64,000 nt of DNA, from positions 1,847,965 to 1,911,964 of the forward strand of contig BPGH01000001.1 of the NCBI GenBank assembly GCA_026002935.1, read 5' to 3'. The translations under genes and the position numbers were made by a program. Shown here in pieces: positions 62,662 to 64,000 of this stretch (position 1 is its first letter; each line of letters begins with the position of its first letter). Below the pieces are notes generated by a model. That model was not told where the DNA came from. It was given only the letters and a program-made list of their open reading frames with translations, and did not search any database. The DNA comes from Acidimicrobiia bacterium (GTDB lineage Bacteria > Actinomycetota > Acidimicrobiia > IMCC26256 > PALSA-610).

Positions 62662-64000
62662 GTGGCGCGAGCGGTCGTGCAGGGCTCGGGCGGGGGACCG
62701 GCGGGCGCGACGCTCGCGCACGTCCCCGCGCTCGACGGGATCCGTGCACTCGCGGTCGTCGCGGTGCTCGCGTTCCACGCCGGCGTCCCGGGCACCGGCG
62801 GGGGCTACCTCGGCGTCAGCCTGTTCTTCACGCTCTCGGGCTTCCTCATGGGTGCGCTGCTCCTGCGCGAGCACGAGGCGCGCGGCCGGATCTCGCTCGC
62901 GCGGTTCTGGGAGCGGCGTGCCCGCCGACTCCTCCCGGCGTCGGTGCTCACGATCGCGGGGGTCGCGCTCGTCGCGCGCGCCACCGACGTGTTCGACCGG
63001 TCCGGGCTCGGCGCCGACCTCGGCGCGTCACTGGCGTACGGCGCGAACTGGCGCTTCGCGTGGAGCGGGAGGAGCTACGCGGAGCTGTTCGACGCTCCGA
63101 GCCCGGTCCAGCACTTCTGGTCGCTCGCGATCGAGGAGCAGTTCTACCTCCTGTTCCCGCTGGTCGTCGTCGCGCTGTACCGGATCGGTCGCGGCCGCCG
63201 CGGCGCGCTCGCGGCCGGCCTCGGCGCGCTGGCGGTCGCGAGCGTCGCCGCGCAGCTGCTCACGGACGACGGTGACCTCGCGTACTACGGCACGCACACC
63301 CGCGCGGCGGAGCTGCTGGCGGGGGCGCTGCTGGCGTGCGCGGTGGTGCGTGGCCGCGACGCGCGCCCGGCCGTGACGCGGGTCGGGTCCGGCGCCGGGT
63401 TCGCCGCGCTCACGGCGTTCGGTGCCCTCGTGGCGACCGCCCCGGACGGCGGTGCGTGGGCCACCGGCGGCGGTCCCGTCGCCGTCGCCGCCGTCGACAC
63501 CGTGCTCGTGGCCGCGGCCCTCGGACCCTCCGGTCCGCTCGTCGCGCTGCTCGGGTCCCGCCCCCTGGTGGCGATCGGCCGCGTGTCGTACGGGCTGTAC
63601 CTGTTCCACTGGCCGGTGTTCCTCGCCCTCGACGCGCCGCGCACCGGGCTCGACGGCGCGCACCTGCTCGTGTTGCGCCTCACGGTCACGGTCGCGCTCG
63701 CCGTGTGCTCGTACCACCTCGTCGAGTGCCCGATCCGGTACGGGCGTGTGGGGCGCCGCCCGGCCGTGGTGCTCGCGGCGGGGGCGGCGGTGTCGCTCGC
63801 GACGGTCGCCGCGATCGCCGCGGTCCCGGGCCCCGCCAACCGGGTCGCGCTCGACGGCTCGGCGTTCACGCCTCAGCCCGGCGCGTCGAGCGGCGCGGGG
63901 GACGCCGGTCCGGCGCCGTTGCGCGTGATGGTGGTCGGGGACTCGACGGCGACGGTCTCCGCCACCGCACTCGCCGCGCGTGACGACATGATCGTGCTCG
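62662..64000 (+). CDS. Acyltransferase-3 (OafA/YrhL-like) with SGNH domain, 3' end outside the window
   Basis: Start GTG 62662; the frame runs off the right edge. About 446 residues are visible. AT3 membrane domain of about 10 helices: VPALDGIRALAVVAVLAFHAG (~22-42, catalytic His), GGYLGVSLFFTLSGFLMG, RFWERRARRLLPA, FWSLAIEEQFYLLFPLVV and VSYGLYLFHWPVFL. The last visible part is VMVVGDSTATVSATAL, the GDS start of an SGNH domain. Such proteins O-acetylate surface glycans; here it lies 9 kb from the sulfated-polysaccharide locus and may act on the same or another polymer. Confidence 0.9.
   Translation, partial: MARAVVQGSGGGPAGATLAHVPALDGIRALAVVAVLAFHAGVPGTGGGYLGVSLFFTLSGFLMGALLLREHEARGRISLARFWERRARRLLPASVLTIAGVALVARATDVFDRSGLGADLGASLAYGANWRFAWSGRSYAELFDAPSPVQHFWSLAIEEQFYLLFPLVVVALYRIGRGRRGALAAGLGALAVASVAAQLLTDDGDLAYYGTHTRAAELLAGALLACAVVRGRDARPAVTRVGSGAGFAALTAFGALVATAPDGGAWATGGGPVAVAAVDTVLVAAALGPSGPLVALLGSRPLVAIGRVSYGLYLFHWPVFLALDAPRTGLDGAHLLVLRLTVTVALAVCSYHLVECPIRYGRVGRRPAVVLAAGAAVSLATVAAIAAVPGPANRVALDGSAFTPQPGASSGAGDAGPAPLRVMVVGDSTATVSATALAARDDMIVL

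Overview
This is a GC-rich (about 70% or more G+C) chromosomal window from a bacterium that looks actinobacterial, quite possibly class Acidimicrobiia; the class is inferred, not proven. The signs are frequent GTG starts, extensive ATGA/GTGA start-stop overlaps, SOS boxes of the CGAAC-N4-GTTCG type, a mycothiol-type TIGR03086 protein, and the gene order recA-miaB-miaA-dapF-hflX ... lexA-nrdR-nrdJ, which is typical of Actinobacteria. I saw no rRNA, tRNA, CRISPR array, insertion sequence, integrase or phage gene.

Housekeeping half (1-29.1 kb): ftsK (broken by an apparent frameshift), a small membrane protein, a zinc-ribbon protein, rimO, pgsA, cinA, thpR, a site-2 protease, recA with its SOS promoter, an EEP-family phosphoesterase, a TauE transporter with a hotdog thioesterase, the miaB-miaA-dapF-hflX operon, the lysine/diaminopimelate genes dapC-dapD-dapE, a NarL-type two-component system, lexA facing a LysM protein across three SOS-like boxes, nrdR, two secreted RTX-like repeat proteins, and the B12-dependent ribonucleotide reductase nrdJ. 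SOS response, tRNA and ribosome modification, succinylase-route DAP synthesis and dNTP supply are therefore grouped here.

Polysaccharide half (29.6-53.8 kb): two convergent gene sets that look like one Wzx/Wzy-type exopolysaccharide locus. The plus-strand arm carries a phosphoglycosyl transferase, a Gfo/Idh oxidoreductase, a Wzz-like protein with a degenerate GGDEF-like tail, a flippase fused to a sulfotransferase, two more sulfotransferases, an O-antigen-ligase/polymerase, two glycosyltransferases and an epimerase. The minus-strand arm, transcribed from about 53.8 kb, carries a nucleotidyltransferase-kinase fusion, a P-loop kinase, an APH-like phosphotransferase, a glycosyltransferase, three sulfotransferases, a polysaccharide deacetylase, another glycosyltransferase and a DUF1996 lipoprotein. 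Six sulfotransferase domains in one locus point to a heavily sulfated surface polysaccharide. This is the most interesting system in the window.

Right flank (54.3-64 kb): two LuxR-type regulators with atypical receiver domains, a diiron-type metallo-beta-lactamase-fold protein, a TPR/ATPase-type regulator fragment (frameshifted), a WYL regulator, a TIGR03086 protein, an uncharacterised 370-residue protein divergent from an amidohydrolase, and an acyltransferase-3/SGNH protein cut by the window edge.

Several genes (ftsK, both RTX-like genes, the Gfo/Idh gene, the deacetylase, one glycosyltransferase, the TPR/ATPase gene) are split by single-base shifts, several of them in short G or C runs. 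Uncorrected sequencing indels explain this best, so these are annotated as whole genes with the break positions stated.
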